NCBI GenBank assembly: GCA_036741535.1
Contig: DAINSB010000009.1
Span: 1-28,803, forward strand
DNA: 28,803 bases
From: Thermocaproicibacter sp036741535
GTDB taxonomy: Bacteria; Bacillota; Clostridia; Oscillospirales; Acutalibacteraceae
Direction: 5' to 3'
Positions within the stretch are counted from its first letter, which is position 1. Each line of letters begins with the position of its first letter. Both the position numbers and the translations under genes were made by a program. Below, piece by piece: positions 16,728 through 25,410 of this stretch. The notes under the pieces were generated by a model, which saw nothing but the letters and a program-made list of their open reading frames with translations, made no database searches and was not told the DNA's origin.

Positions 16728-18010
16728 ATGGGAGTCTATGAAGAACTGAGAGAGCGCGGCCTGATTGCCCAGGCGACCGACGAAGAGAGGATCCGCGACT
16801 TGCTCGACAACCGGAAAACCGTGTTTTACATCGGGTTCGATCCGACGGCCGACAGCCTGCACGTGGGGCACTTCATCCCGATCATGGTGGCCGCTCATCT
16901 TCAGCGCGCCGGCCATACGCCCATCATGTTGTTCGGCGGAGGGACCGGCATGGTCGGCGACCCGACCGGCAAATCGGAGATGCGCCGCATGATGGTGCGG
17001 GAAGAGATCGACCACAACATCGAGTGCTTCCGCCGGCAGATGTCCCGGCTGATCGACTTTTCCGAGGGAAAGGCCATCATGGCCAACAACGCGGACTGGC
17101 TTTCCAATCTGAACTACATCGATTTTCTGCGGGAGATCGGCGTGTGTTTCTCCGTGAACAAGATGCTCGCGGCGGAATGCTACAAGCAGCGCCTCGAACG
17201 CGGGCTGTCCTTTTTCGAGCTGAACTACATGGTCATGCAGAGCTACGATTTTCTGGAGCTGTACCGCCGCTACGGCTGCAGGCTGCAGCTTGGCGGAGAC
17301 GACCAGTGGAGCAACATCATCGGCGGGGTGGAGCTCATCCGCCGGAAGGAAAACGCGGAGGCGTTCGGCCTTACGGTGTCGCTTTTGACGAACAGCGAAG
17401 GCAAAAAGATGGGCAAAACGGAAAAGGGCGCCGTGTGGCTCGACCCGCAGAAGACCTCTCCGTTCGATTTTTACCAGTACTGGCGAAACGTGGGCGACGC
17501 GGACGTGGTCAACTGCCTCAAGATCCTGACTTTCGTGCCGATGGGGCAGATCAACGAGATCGCCGCGCTCCGGGGGCAGCAGCTCAACGACGCGAAGGAA
17601 CTGCTCGCGTATGAAGTGACGCGGCAGATCCACGGGAAAGACGAAGCGGAGAAAGCCCGCGATGCGGCCCGCGCGATTTTCGGGACCGGCGCCGACACGG
17701 CATGCCTTCGACGGAGCTCTCCGCTTTGGAAGTCGGTGCGGACGGGCTCGGGATTCTCGATCTGCTTCTGAAATCCGGCCTCGCGCCGTCCAAAGCGGAA
17801 GCGCGGCGGCTGGTCGCGCAGGGCGGCATCGCGGTGGACGGGCGCAGGGTCGCGCAGCCCTCCGAAACGGTGGGCGTGCGGGATTTCAAAAAGGCGGACG
17901 GAACCTATCTTATCCTGAAAAAAGGGAAAAAGGTCTATCATAAGGTGATTCTCGCGGGGGACCCCCGCGGGCAGGCCGCGCCGGTCGGCACGGAGGGAAA
18001 AAGCGACTGA
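16728..18010 (+). CDS. tyrS: Tyrosyl-tRNA synthetase, frameshifted before the S4 domain
   Basis: TyrS charges tRNA-Tyr. The class I catalytic domain is intact with HVGH (45-48) as the HIGH motif, GFDPTADSLH before it, and KMGKT (227-231) as the KMSKS motif. At about codon 324 (17697-17701) the frame breaks. Upstream it would run on to a stop at 17771 with an unrelated tail, while the expected S4 tRNA-binding domain continues in the next frame from 17702 (MPSTELSALEVG, then ILDLLLKSGLAPSKAEARRL) to 18010. Family alignment says one base is missing near 17700. The restored protein would be about 427 residues, normal for TyrS. AGGAGG precedes the ATG. The S4 part has no ribosome site of its own at ATG 17702. 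Sequencing/assembly error is the likeliest cause; a real mutation is possible if a second TyrS exists. Confidence 0.93.
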
Positions 18011-18214
18011 ATCTCGGCACGGGAGTTTAGGGTACTGCTCCCGCAAAGAAACGCATTTCGGGAGTGTCTCCGACGCTCGCGGGCGCACAGCGCCGTTCGC
18101 GCCTCCGGCGGTACGTTACCCGCCCGGGACGTTCTTTCCGGGGCCCTGAAAATCTGAACGAAGCGGCGCGGATCGGTTGCGGCGACACGCCGCCGGAAAT
18201 GAGGAAAACAGCTC
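18011..18214 (+). other. tyrS-yfhO intergenic region
   Basis: These 204 bases are GC-rich with small hairpins (CGGGAG/CTCCCG at 18020-18043 and GCGGCG/CGCCGC about 18178-18192, just before the ribosome site). There is no T run and no convincing promoter. I see no gene here. Confidence 0.5.
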
Positions 18215-20878
18215 ATGTCGAAAAAGCACATCTTGTGGATGTCACCCTGCTTTGTCGCGGCGGTTCTGCTCTCTGTGTACGCGGCCTACGGCCTTTTCCC
18301 GTTCGGGACCGGGACCGTCTCGTGGTGCGACATGAACCAGCAGGTGATCCCGCTCCTGATGGACCTCAAGGACATCCTCTCCGGGAAGGCGGACCTGTTC
18401 CTGAACCTTCAGAACGCGGGCGGGATGAGCTTTGTCGGCGTCTTTTTCTTTTTCCTCGCAAGCCCGTTTTCCTTTCTTGTCGCGTTTGTGGGGAAAGCGC
18501 AGTTCTATACCTTCGTCAACATCCTCCTGCTGCTGAAGATGATGGCCTGCTCCGTCAGCGCGGGCCTCTTTTTTCTGCGCCGTTTTCCCCGCCTGGACCT
18601 GCTGCAGACGGTTTCCCTGTCCGTGATGTACGCCTTCTGCGGATACGCGATGCTCTATTTTCAGAACCTCGTCTGGCTGGATGTCATGGGCCTGTTCCCG
18701 CTGTTGCTTCTCAGCCTCGGAAGGCTGCTTCGCACGCGGAAGACGATCGCTTTCGTACTCGCCCTGTCGGCGGTCCTCGTCGTCAATTTCTACCTCAGCT
18801 ATATGGTCGTGATTTTTCTGATTCTCGGCCTCGGCCTGTATCTTCTGCTGTGCGTTCCGGCCGAGGACCGCGCGGACCGGGCCTTTTTGTTCTGCCTTTC
18901 CTGCGCGGCCGCCTTTTTGCTCACCTCGGCCGCGTGGCTGCCCCTGTTCGTGCAGTATCTCTCCTCCGCCCGGACGGGCAGCCTGATTGCAAGCCTGCGG
19001 ACCGGCGGCCTGCTTGCGAAGCTCGCGACCACGATCCCCGTGATCCTGTGCACCGGCGGGATCTTCGCGGCCGTTTTCATCTCCTTCGGCCTGGGCGTGC
19101 GGCGGGAGCCGAAGATCCGCTGGGCGCTCTGGATGCTGGCGGCGATGCTGGTGCCCGTCTTTCTGGAGCCCGTCAACAAGATGTGGCACACGGGCAGCTA
19201 CCAGTCTTTCCCGACGCGGTACGGATATATCCCGGTGTTCCTCGGCCTGATCGTTTTCGCCTCGGTGCTCTCCGCTCTGAACGAAGACGGCGGGCGCATC
19301 TCCGTCAGCGTCGCCTCGGCCGTCTGCTGCGCGGGCGCGATTGCGGCCGTCCTTTTCTGCGCGCAGACGCTGCTCAAAAACGATTTCGAGGAGATCACGG
19401 TCTATACCCGCACGCTGTGGGGCGATACGAACAGCCTGCATCGCCTGTTGCTGTTTGCGCTCGCGGCGGCGCTGACCTATGCCGTGCTGATGCTGCAGTA
19501 CCATTACCGGCGGATTTCCCGCGTTCTGTTCTCCGCCCTGCTCTGCATGATGACCGTGATCGAAGCCGCGTTCTACGCGAACGTTTACATTGCGTCGGCG
19601 AAAAGCAACGCGCAATATTATGTGCCGGTGATGGACCTCGCCGGAAAGATCAGCGACGAGAGCCTGTACCGGGTCAAAATGGAGCAGAAATACTTCGACG
19701 TCAACCTCGTCGGGGGGATGGGGTACGGCTCCCTTTCCCACTACACCTCGCTCACTTCCAAAGACTATATGTACGCCATGAAAAAGCTGGGCTACTCCTC
19801 TTACTGGATGGAGGTCAATTCAAACGGCGGGACAAAGCTGACGGACGCCCTGCTCGGCAACGAATTCACCGTAAGACGCACCGACAGTCTCGGGTCGGAG
19901 CAGCCCGTCTACGGCAACGGGCTGTACTCCCTTGTAAAAAGCGACGACGCCCTTCCGGTCGGCATCCTGTTCCGCCCCGCCGGTAAAATCCAGTCTCTCT
20001 CTTCTCTGCCGGACCTGCCGAGGCTTCCGCTTCAGCAATACCTGTTCCAATCCGTCTTCCATACGGATCAGAACCTGTTCGTCCCCTACGAGCCGTCTTC
20101 TTTGGATAATGTCGCACTTTCCCGCTCCGATGGAACTTCCATCTCTCTCAAGGACCCTTCGAGGGAGGGGACGATCACGTATGAAATCCCGGTGACGGGG
20201 ACCCAGACCCTGTACTTCGACTGCTTCGACCAGCTTTCCAACAAGCTGTACGAGCCTATCAATTCCAGCTTTTCCGTCACGGTGAACGGCACCATGCTGG
20301 AGCTGCAGTACCCCACCCAGCCGGACAACGGCCTTGTGAACCTTGGAACCTTCACCAATCGGAAGGTCGCGGTCGAAATCGGGGTGTTCCGCAACGTCAC
20401 GGCGAAATCCTTCGGGATCTCCGGCCTGAACGACCGGATGCTCGACACGGCCGTCGCCGGCGTCACCAGAGCCGCCCTCCGGCAGTCCGGCAACTCCATC
20501 GTGGGGACGGCGACGGCGGACCGGGACGGGGAATACCTGCTGCTGCCGGTCGATTACGCGAAGGGATTCTCCGCCAGCGTGAACGGCAAAAAAACCGATG
20601 TTGCCCGCGTATTCGACACGTTCCTGGCCGTCCCGATGGAAAAAGGTCTCAACGACATCCGCGTGACCTATGTGCCGGACGGCTTTCGGACCGGGCTGGT
20701 CCTTTCCTGCGCCGGGCTCCTCTGTCTCCCGCTCCTTTCTTTTCTGGAAAAGAGGGAGGGGAAGTCCATGCGCGCGGCAAAGCGTTTCTGCGCGGCCGCT
20801 TTTGCCGTTCTGTGCCTCTTTGCCTTCGCCTCGATTTATGTTTTTCCGCTCGTCGTTTTCTTCACACGGCGTACGTAA
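18215..20878 (+). CDS. YfhO-family large membrane protein
   Basis: An 887-residue integral membrane protein of the YfhO family. In Bacillus, Listeria and relatives such proteins are linked to glycosylation of teichoic acids or other undecaprenyl-linked surface polymers; the substrate here is unknown. The N-terminus is a first span followed by the loop DMNQQVIPLLMDLKDILSG, typical of the family. About a dozen hydrophobic segments fill residues 1-440, a large probably extracellular region covers about 450-830 (with SLDNVALSRSDGTSISL), and one last span lies near the C-terminus before FFTRRT. GAGG lies about 13 bases before ATG 18215. The gene stands alone on its strand with roughly 200-300 bases on each side. 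Whether it has its own promoter is not visible. Confidence 0.88.
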   Translation: MSKKHILWMSPCFVAAVLLSVYAAYGLFPFGTGTVSWCDMNQQVIPLLMDLKDILSGKADLFLNLQNAGGMSFVGVFFFFLASPFSFLVAFVGKAQFYTFVNILLLLKMMACSVSAGLFFLRRFPRLDLLQTVSLSVMYAFCGYAMLYFQNLVWLDVMGLFPLLLLSLGRLLRTRKTIAFVLALSAVLVVNFYLSYMVVIFLILGLGLYLLLCVPAEDRADRAFLFCLSCAAAFLLTSAAWLPLFVQYLSSARTGSLIASLRTGGLLAKLATTIPVILCTGGIFAAVFISFGLGVRREPKIRWALWMLAAMLVPVFLEPVNKMWHTGSYQSFPTRYGYIPVFLGLIVFASVLSALNEDGGRISVSVASAVCCAGAIAAVLFCAQTLLKNDFEEITVYTRTLWGDTNSLHRLLLFALAAALTYAVLMLQYHYRRISRVLFSALLCMMTVIEAAFYANVYIASAKSNAQYYVPVMDLAGKISDESLYRVKMEQKYFDVNLVGGMGYGSLSHYTSLTSKDYMYAMKKLGYSSYWMEVNSNGGTKLTDALLGNEFTVRRTDSLGSEQPVYGNGLYSLVKSDDALPVGILFRPAGKIQSLSSLPDLPRLPLQQYLFQSVFHTDQNLFVPYEPSSLDNVALSRSDGTSISLKDPSREGTITYEIPVTGTQTLYFDCFDQLSNKLYEPINSSFSVTVNGTMLELQYPTQPDNGLVNLGTFTNRKVAVEIGVFRNVTAKSFGISGLNDRMLDTAVAGVTRAALRQSGNSIVGTATADRDGEYLLLPVDYAKGFSASVNGKKTDVARVFDTFLAVPMEKGLNDIRVTYVPDGFRTGLVLSCAGLLCLPLLSFLEKREGKSMRAAKRFCAAAFAVLCLFAFASIYVFPLVVFFTRRT

Positions 20879-21088
20879 AAAGAATTCGTCAACCGGAACG
20901 GCGCGGCCTGGCCGCGGGGACACCCCGGGAAAAAGAATTTTCAGATCGCCTCAGATTCAAAAATGAGGTTTCGGCTTTCCCCGCGCGGGTCTTCGACGGG
21001 CCTTGGAAACCCCTTGTTCTCATCGGGTAAAAGAGGAATCCCGCCGGGCCGGACGCGCGGGGATCCCACCCCGGAAGATGAAAAATCA
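20879..21088 (+). other. GC-rich intergenic region, no gene seen
   Basis: This part of the 311-base gap between yfhO and glnA holds several inverted repeats: a perfect 15-base palindrome CGCGGCCTGGCCGCG near 20903, CGGGG/CCCCG hairpins near 20916 and 21057, and CCTCA/TGAGG around 20949-20968. None is followed by a convincing T run. No open frame here resembles a known protein. The rest of the gap holds the glnA promoter and leader. Confidence 0.5.
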
Positions 21089-21117
21089 TTGACAGAGCTT
21101 TCAAAATGGCATAAAAT
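21089..21117 (+). promoter_or_regulatory. Sigma-A promoter for glnA
   Basis: Perfect TTGACA (21089-21094), 17-base spacer, TAAAAT (21112-21117, five of six). Transcription should begin near 21124, just upstream of the attenuator hairpin, so the hairpin is in the glnA leader. Confidence 0.82.
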
Positions 21118-21130
21118 AAAACAAACGGCG

Positions 21131-21175
21131 ATAACAGGGAGGCTTTTCGAGAGAGGTCCTTGTTATTATTTTTTT
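21131..21175 (+). terminator. Attenuator-type terminator in the glnA leader
   Basis: A 10-bp stem (ATAACAGGGA 21131-21140 with TCCTTGTTAT 21157-21166, one G-U pair) with a further small CTTT/AGAG pairing in the loop is followed by TATTTTTTT (seven Ts at 21169-21175). It lies between the promoter and the ribosome site GAGGAGG (21176-21182). Its position means it can stop glnA transcription before the gene. Together with the downstream ANTAR gene it suggests regulated antitermination. Confidence 0.78.
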
Positions 21176-21189
21176 GAGGAGGCATCGGC

Positions 21190-22521
21190 TTGAGTAAATA
21201 TGCGCGGCAGGACATCGTCCGCATGGTGAAAGAGGAGAATGTGCGTTTTATCCGCCTTCAGTTTACGGATATTCTGGGAGAACTGAAAAACGTCACGATC
21301 ACCCCGGCTGAACTCGGCCATGCGCTCGACAACCAGTGCATGTTCGACGGGTCGTCGATCGAGGGGTTCGTCCGCATCGAAGAATCGGATATGTTTCTCC
21401 GCCCGGATCCCGACACGTTTCTTATTTCCCCGTGGGACACGCAGAACGGGCGCGTCGCGCGGCTGATCTGCGACATTTACCTGCCGGACGGGACCCCGTT
21501 CGAGGGCGACCCGCGGCGGGTGCTCCGCAGGGCGATCTCCCGCGCCGAAAAGCTCGGGTACACCTTCAACGTGGGGCCGGAGTGCGAATTCTTTCTGTTC
21601 AATACCGACGAGTTCGGGCACCCGACCACCGTGACGCACGACACGGCCGGCTATTTCGACCTCGGCCCGTCCGACCTGGGGGAAAGCTGCCGCAGGGACA
21701 TCTGTCTGAATCTGGAGGAGCTGGGCTTTGAGATCGAGGCGTCCCACCATGAGGTCGCTTTTGCCCAGCACGAGATCGACTTCAAATACGACGCCGCGCT
21801 TCCCGCGGCGGACCGTCTGATGACCTTCAAGCTGGTGGTGAAGACCTGCGCCGCCGCGAACGGGCTCTGCGCCACGTTCATGCCGAAACCGATCGAAAAC
21901 CGCGCCGGCTCGGGGATGCATGTCAACATGTCGCTGACGAAAGACGGAAAGAACGTCTTTTTCGATCCGGAGAGCGATTCCGGTTTCAGCCGGATCGGGC
22001 TGAATTTTGTGGCAGGCATCATGAAACACAGCACGGGAATCTGCGCCGTCACCAATCCGACCGTGAATTCGTACAAACGTCTGGTCCCCGGGTTCGAGGC
22101 GCCCTGCCATATTGCGTGGACGCTGAGCAACCGCAGCGCGCTGATCCGCATCCCCGCTGCGCGCGGGGATGGCACCCGCGCCGAGCTGCGCAGCCCCGAC
22201 CCGACCTGCAACCCGTACCTTGCGTTCGCGCTCCTGCTTTCGGCCGGGCTCGACGGCGTGGAACGGGACCTGACGCCCCCGCCGGCGGTCGCTTCCAACA
22301 TCTACGGGATCGCAGAGGAGGACCTTCGGCAGAAGCGGATCGAAGCGCTGCCCCGCAGCCTTGAGGAAGCGGTGGAAAAAATGAAGGCGGACCCCCTGGT
22401 GCGCGAAGCGCTGGGGGATCATGTGTTCTTGAAATACGTCGAGATGAAAGAAAAAGAATGGCGGGATTTTTCTTCGACGGTCAGCGAGTGGGAACTGGAC
22501 CGGTATCTCAACCGGTATTGA
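21190..22521 (+). CDS. glnA: Glutamine synthetase, type I (GSI-alpha)
   Basis: GlnA makes glutamine from glutamate, ammonia and ATP, the main ammonium assimilation step. The 443-residue product matches the GSI-alpha length. Motifs in order: FDGSSIEGFVRIEESDM with the active-site loop, GPECEFFLF (metal ligands), GSGMHVNMS, NPTVNSYKRLVPG, the SALIRIP strand and a DPTCNPYLAFA glutamate-side motif. The adenylylation tyrosine motif of the beta type is not seen; NIYGI is in that area. The start is TTG 21190 with a perfect GAGGAGG seven bases upstream; no ATG or GTG fits better. It has its own promoter and a leader terminator, and is followed after 52 bases by an ANTAR regulator gene. Confidence 0.96.
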   Translation: MSKYARQDIVRMVKEENVRFIRLQFTDILGELKNVTITPAELGHALDNQCMFDGSSIEGFVRIEESDMFLRPDPDTFLISPWDTQNGRVARLICDIYLPDGTPFEGDPRRVLRRAISRAEKLGYTFNVGPECEFFLFNTDEFGHPTTVTHDTAGYFDLGPSDLGESCRRDICLNLEELGFEIEASHHEVAFAQHEIDFKYDAALPAADRLMTFKLVVKTCAAANGLCATFMPKPIENRAGSGMHVNMSLTKDGKNVFFDPESDSGFSRIGLNFVAGIMKHSTGICAVTNPTVNSYKRLVPGFEAPCHIAWTLSNRSALIRIPAARGDGTRAELRSPDPTCNPYLAFALLLSAGLDGVERDLTPPPAVASNIYGIAEEDLRQKRIEALPRSLEEAVEKMKADPLVREALGDHVFLKYVEMKEKEWRDFSSTVSEWELDRYLNRY

Positions 22522-22573
22522 TGGGATTCGGGGGATTTTTCAGAATGTATTCCGCTGTACGGAGTTGTCGGTA

Positions 22574-23116
22574 ATGAGCAGCATTGTCGTGGCAAATTCA
22601 AACCCGGATTATGCAAAAAAAATCGCATTGGTCCTTCACTCCAGCGGGCTGTATGTGGGCGGCGTTTGTGTGAGCGGCGCGCAGATCATCGACTTCGCCA
22701 GCAAGCACTACCACGGCGGAGTCGTGGTCTGCAGCGTAAAGCTGCGCGATATGCCGGCCGTCGGCCTGCCGCGGACCGTGGGGGCAAACTACGATTTTCT
22801 GTTTCTTGTCAATCCGCCGCTGGCCGGCATGGCGAGATCATTGGAATACGCCTGCCTGATGATGCCAATCAACAGGATGCATCTGATCTCGTCCGTCAAC
22901 ATGTTTTTGAATCTGGCCGACTGTACGCCTCTTTCCATCAAGAAAAAAATCCAGGACGGGAACCTGGATGAAAAACAGGTGATCCTGAAGGCCAAAAATC
23001 TGCTGATGGACCGGAACAACCTGACGGAGGCGCAGGCCCATCGGTTCATCCAGAAAAAAAGCATGGATACGGGCCGCAAAATGCTGGAGACCGCCATGAT
23101 TGTTCTCAATTCGTGA
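22574..23116 (+). CDS. ANTAR-domain RNA-binding regulator with degenerate receiver domain (NitR-like)
   Basis: The 180-residue product has an N-terminal response-regulator-like domain (1-115) and a C-terminal ANTAR domain (about 121-178: KKKIQDGNLDEKQVILKAKN, then LLMDRNNLTEAQAHRFIQKK and MDTGRKMLE). ANTAR proteins bind paired RNA hairpins and prevent transcription termination. The receiver lacks the phosphorylation site: the expected Asp near residue 54 is Ser in VVVCSVKLRDM, the acidic pair after strand 1 is absent (ANSNPDY), and the usual Lys-Pro is Met97-Pro98. It is thus likely controlled by something other than phosphorylation. Start ATG 22574 has GGAG nine bases upstream; an in-frame TTG at 22565 is less suitable. 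Lying just after glnA, it resembles NitR of Clostridium glnA loci, and the glnA leader terminator is the obvious target. Confidence 0.9.
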   Translation: MSSIVVANSNPDYAKKIALVLHSSGLYVGGVCVSGAQIIDFASKHYHGGVVVCSVKLRDMPAVGLPRTVGANYDFLFLVNPPLAGMARSLEYACLMMPINRMHLISSVNMFLNLADCTPLSIKKKIQDGNLDEKQVILKAKNLLMDRNNLTEAQAHRFIQKKSMDTGRKMLETAMIVLNS

Positions 23117-23127
23117 GGAGGTTCATT

Positions 23128-23961
23128 GTGAAATTTACAAAAATGCAGGGGACCGGCAATGACTATATCTATATCAACTGTTTCGAGGAGAAGGTGACCG
23201 ACCCGTCGTCTCTCGCCGTCAGGCTGAGCAACCGGAATTTCGGCATCGGTTCCGACGGGCTGATCCTCATCTGCCCGTCGGAGAGGGCGGATTGCCGGAT
23301 GGACATGTACAATGCCGACGGGTCCCGCGGCATGATGTGCGGCAACGGCATCCGCTGCATCGGCAAATATCTGTACGAGCGCGGCATCGCCGTCAAGAAC
23401 GTCCTGACGGTCGAGACCGCCAGCGGAATCAAGACGCTGCGGCTCGACGTGAGCGACGGAAAGGTCCATTCGGTCGAAGTCAACATGGGCAGCCCCATTC
23501 TGGAAAGCGGCCGCATCCCCGCCAAGTTTTCCAAGTCCCCCGTGGTGAGCGAACCGCTTTCCGTCAACGGAATGCCCTACCGCGTCACCTGCGTTTCCAT
23601 GGGGAACCCCCACTGCGTCGTGTTCGCGGACAACATCGGCCGCATCGACCTTGCGAAAATGGGCCCGCAGTTCGAGAAGCATCCCGTCTTTCCCCAGCGG
23701 GTCAACACGGAGTTCGTCCAGGTCGTCGACAGGAAGACGATCCGGATGCGCGTCTGGGAACGCGGCTCCGGGGAGACCCTGGCCTGCGGAACGGGGGCCT
23801 GCGCGGCGCTGGTCGCGTGCAGCCTGAACGGAAAAACGGAGCGCGAAGTGGTGGTGCATCTGAAGGGGGGAGACCTTTCCGTGCGCTGGGACGTGGTGTC
23901 GGACGATGTCTTCCTGAAGGGCCCTGCTGAATTTACCTTTGACGGAACCGTCACAATCTGA
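23128..23961 (+). CDS. dapF: Diaminopimelate epimerase
   Basis: DapF converts LL- to meso-diaminopimelate for peptidoglycan and lysine. The 277-residue product is full length and has KMQGTGNDYIYI at the start, the first catalytic cysteine in MMCGNGIRC and the second in ACGTGACAALVA, plus MGNPHCVVF between them. The frame is open from GTG 23113, but that codon is part of the ribosome site GTGAGGAGG (23113-23121); GTG 23128, six bases downstream, gives the family start MKFTKMQGTGNDY. It follows the ANTAR gene by 11 bases and may be co-transcribed with glnA. The promoter of dapL is contained in its last codons. Confidence 0.96.
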   Translation: MKFTKMQGTGNDYIYINCFEEKVTDPSSLAVRLSNRNFGIGSDGLILICPSERADCRMDMYNADGSRGMMCGNGIRCIGKYLYERGIAVKNVLTVETASGIKTLRLDVSDGKVHSVEVNMGSPILESGRIPAKFSKSPVVSEPLSVNGMPYRVTCVSMGNPHCVVFADNIGRIDLAKMGPQFEKHPVFPQRVNTEFVQVVDRKTIRMRVWERGSGETLACGTGACAALVACSLNGKTEREVVVHLKGGDLSVRWDVVSDDVFLKGPAEFTFDGTVTI

Positions 23962-23967
23962 TATAAT
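23939..23967 (+). promoter_or_regulatory. Sigma-A promoter for dapL, inside the end of dapF
   Basis: TTGACG (23939-23944), a 17-base spacer, and a perfect TATAAT (23962-23967) preceded by the extended -10 TGA (which is also the dapF stop codon). Transcription would begin about 45 bases before the dapL start. Confidence 0.8.
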
Positions 23968-24019
23968 AATGTCTTGGATCCTTGAATTTTTGAATGATTG
24001 AGGAAGGGAATGTGCAAAT

Positions 24020-25240
<1,221 letters not shown>

Positions 25241-25251
25241 TGCGTTTCGCC

Positions 25252-25410
25252 GCGGCTGAACCACGCCGCTTAGGAGCCGCAGAGTCTAAAAAAGCGTACC
25301 CCGTGCAGGGAGAAAAGTTTTCCCCGGCAGAGACCGCAGGCGTGTAAGGCATTTATGGCCGGGAGAGTCCGGGAAAACCCGATGGTACAAGAAGGGGCTG
25401 GTTAAGAACA
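25252..25410 (+). promoter_or_regulatory. Structured leader of unknown type upstream of carA
   Basis: The 170-base gap before carA has several pairings: GCGGC (25253-25257) can pair with GCCGC (25265-25269) or, with one more base, AGCCGC (25275-25280). GTACC (25296-25300) can pair with GGTAC (25384-25388), closing a block of about 90 bases. Inside it are CCGG-GAGAGT-CCGG and CGGG-AAAA-CCCG hairpins. No T run and no convincing promoter are visible. I could not match it to PyrR sites, purine, ykkC, T-box or other leaders I know. An untranslated control region is likely; its type is open. Confidence 0.35.

Noticed and set aside
16257..17633. Long minus-strand open frame across the T-box and tyrS
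   Set aside because: It runs through a verified T-box and is antisense to conserved TyrS motifs; a composition artefact.
17702..18010. Independent S4-domain gene starting at ATG 17702
   Set aside because: No ribosome site, and its sequence is exactly the expected TyrS C-terminus, so it is the broken end of tyrS.
18064..19986. A 640-codon open frame on the plus strand, overlapping the yfhO gene in another frame
   Set aside because: Arg/Pro/Gly-rich, without motif or ribosome site; the yfhO frame is a clear membrane protein.
22503..22520. ACCGGT-ATCTCA-ACCGGT six-base-loop hairpin at the end of glnA as an ANTAR target
   Set aside because: The loop starts with A, but position 4 is T, not G, and it overlaps the last glnA codons; the direct repeat comes from Arg-Tyr codons.
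25340..25388. PyrR-binding site upstream of carA
   Set aside because: The AGTCC stretch at 25366-25370 is not followed by the conserved loop and downstream partner of PyrR sites.
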